From Candidatus Zixiibacteriota bacterium (GTDB lineage: Bacteria > Zixibacteria > MSB-5A5 > GN15 > PGXB01): a DNA stretch of 6,656 bases. Below the pieces are notes generated by a model. That model was given only the letters and a program-made list of their open reading frames with translations, made no database searches and was not told where the DNA came from. The position numbers and the translations under genes are program-made. The stretch lies in NCBI GenBank assembly GCA_003641425.1, contig QNAH01000158.1:1-6656 (forward strand), given 5' to 3'. Positions 5,262 through 6,656 of the stretch are shown here, piece after piece (position 1 is the stretch's first letter; every line of letters starts with the position of its first letter).

Positions 5262-6656
5262 ATTGAGCTTGTCCGGATCGATTTCGAGATCTTTTATCGC
5301 CCTTTGCACCACCATCATTTCAATTTTCTTTTCCTGCGCCAGGGCATAGAGCGCCGCCAGAGTAATATAGCGGGCATCGACTTCGAAGAAGTCACGCAAC
5401 TGCGCCCGGCCGTCGGATCGGCCGAAACCGTCGGTTCCCAGAATCTCATACCGCCCGGGAATCCATTTGGCAATTGATGCCGGCAGGGCCTTGATATAAT
5501 CCGAGGCCGCCACGAAGACGTCCTTTTCCTTTTCAAGCATTTGAGTTATATAGGGAATATCCGGCTTTCTGTCCGGATGCAGCATATTGTTCCGTTCGGC
5601 CATCAGGGCGTTATAGTACAATTCTTTGTAACTGGTAACAGACCAGATATCGGCGGCCACTTTGTACTTATCTTCAAGAATTTTCTGCGCCTTGATCGCT
5701 TCGTTAAGAATGGCGCCGCTTCCGAACAGGTGTGCCTTTCCCTTTGGTGATTTGAGGTTCGACGCTTTGAATTTGTACAAGCCTTTTAAAATACCTTCTT
5801 TAATATGATCGCCCTCCGGCATTGGCGGCATTTCGTAGAATTCGTTCATGGCGGTGATATAGTAGAAAATATTTTCCTGCTCATCGAACATGTGGCGGAT
5901 ACCATCATGCAAAATCACCGCCAGTTCGTAAGCAAAAGCCGGGTCGTACGCCTTGAGATTCGGCACCGGCAGGGCCAGGATATGGCTGTTGCCGTCCTGA
6001 TGCTGGAGTCCTTCACCTGCAAGTGTGGTGCGGCCGGAAGTACACCCCACCATAAAGCCCTTGGCCTGCATATCGCCCGCCGCCCAGACCAGATCGCCGA
6101 CCCGCTGAAGCCCGAACATCGAATAATAGATAAAAAACGGGATGGTGTTGATACCATGAGTAGCATAGGCTGTCCCAGCGGCGATAAACGACGACATCGA
6201 GCCGGCCTCGGTGATACCCTCCTCGAGAATAACACCGTCTTTCTTCTCATTGTAAAACATGAGTGATTCTTTATCGACCGGTTCATAGATCTGGCCGACC
6301 GACGAATATATCCCGAATTTTCTGAAAAGCGCCTCCATACCGAAGGTCCGGGCTTCGTCGGGAACAATCGGCACGATGCATTTGCCGATCTTCTCATCAT
6401 TCATCAGCTTCGAGAGCATGTGCACAAAAACCATGGTCGTGGAAACTTCGCGATCGGTGGTACCTTCATAGTACTCTTCGAAAATCTCTTCGGATGGTGT
6501 CTTGATCGGTTCCGCCTTGATGGTCCGCCCGGGAACATAGCCGCCCAGTTCTTTCCTGCGTTCAAGAAGATATTTGCTTTCCGGTGTATCGTCGGCCGGA
6601 CGGTAGAACGGAGCTTCGGACAGCTCGCCATCGGAGATCGGGATACCGAACCGCGA
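5247..6656 (-). CDS. aceE: Pyruvate dehydrogenase E1 component, homodimeric type, C-terminal part (cut by window edge)
   Basis: The last 469 residues of a homodimeric AceE; the 5' half lies beyond the right edge, and the frame is open to base 6656. The enzyme decarboxylates pyruvate with TPP and passes the acetyl group to the lipoyl domains of E2, feeding acetyl-CoA to the TCA cycle. The fragment aligns with E. coli AceE from roughly residue 421 to the end. Numbered from the fragment start, it keeps the key positions: D100-E101-A-R-T-F-G (E. coli D521/E522), E150 in E-G-I-T-E (E571), Y178 in F-I-Y-Y-S-M-F-G (Y599), E215 and H219 in G-E-G-L-Q-H (E636/H640), and the near-terminal G-T-D-G-F-G-R-S-D. 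The missing half would carry the TPP pyrophosphate-binding GDG motif. No E2 or E3 gene follows downstream; the next gene is convergent with no gap. The ATG at 6434 is internal, not the start. Confidence 0.97.
   Translation of the reverse strand, partial: SRFGIPISDGELSEAPFYRPADDTPESKYLLERRKELGGYVPGRTIKAEPIKTPSEEIFEEYYEGTTDREVSTTMVFVHMLSKLMNDEKIGKCIVPIVPDEARTFGMEALFRKFGIYSSVGQIYEPVDKESLMFYNEKKDGVILEEGITEAGSMSSFIAAGTAYATHGINTIPFFIYYSMFGLQRVGDLVWAAGDMQAKGFMVGCTSGRTTLAGEGLQHQDGNSHILALPVPNLKAYDPAFAYELAVILHDGIRHMFDEQENIFYYITAMNEFYEMPPMPEGDHIKEGILKGLYKFKASNLKSPKGKAHLFGSGAILNEAIKAQKILEDKYKVAADIWSVTSYKELYYNALMAERNNMLHPDRKPDIPYITQMLEKEKDVFVAASDYIKALPASIAKWIPGRYEILGTDGFGRSDGRAQLRDFFEVDARYITLAALYALAQEKKIEMMVVQRAIKDLEIDPDKLNPMIS

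Noticed and set aside
5805..6266. Plus-strand 153-codon frame opposite aceE
   Set aside because: The minus strand encodes AceE with its active-site residues throughout; the plus-strand frame is a shadow.

Overview
The window reads as ordinary chromosomal DNA from a bacterium of moderate GC content. It probably has a Gram-negative envelope, because one gene encodes a typical exported lipoprotein and the pyruvate dehydrogenase E1 is the homodimeric AceE type. I cannot name the taxon. The short mature lipoprotein start (C-S-S-D-K-G-T-E-P) and the mixed gene set resemble uncultivated FCB-type phyla such as Zixibacteria, but that is a weak impression. There are no mobile elements, CRISPR arrays, tRNAs or rRNAs.

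Layout from left to right. Positions 1-388 (minus) hold the first 129 residues of a biotin-protein ligase (BirA) with a DNA-binding N-terminus. Positions 405-1286 (minus) hold nadC, 16 bases upstream of birA and probably in the same transcript. Positions 1287-1511 are non-coding and contain a likely nadC promoter and a 9-bp inverted repeat. Positions 1512-2870 (minus) encode a succinate-semialdehyde-type aldehyde dehydrogenase. Positions 2883-4538 (minus) encode a thiamine-diphosphate (TPP) enzyme of the acetolactate-synthase superfamily, only 12 bases upstream of the dehydrogenase. Positions 4539-4757 are an AT-rich divergent intergenic region with a -10-like box and a short dyad followed by a T-run. 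Positions 4758-5246 (plus) encode a small lipoprotein. Positions 5247-6656 (minus) encode the C-terminal half of AceE, which ends exactly where the lipoprotein gene ends.

The main point of interest is the two-gene operon at 1512-4538. A TPP enzyme that looks like 'acetolactate synthase', with no small subunit or ilvC/ilvD beside it, directly followed by a succinate-semialdehyde-type dehydrogenase, is the arrangement known from cyanobacteria (Synechococcus PCC 7002 A2770/A2771). There the pair are 2-oxoglutarate decarboxylase and succinic semialdehyde dehydrogenase, which together convert 2-oxoglutarate to succinate without 2-oxoglutarate dehydrogenase or succinyl-CoA. If the same holds here, the window combines entry to the TCA cycle (AceE, pyruvate to acetyl-CoA) with a route that closes it. 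The neighbouring nadC (NAD synthesis) and birA (biotinylation of carboxylases) are cofactor genes that also fit a central-metabolism neighbourhood. The functional reading of the pair is inference from family and context; the protein families themselves are clear.
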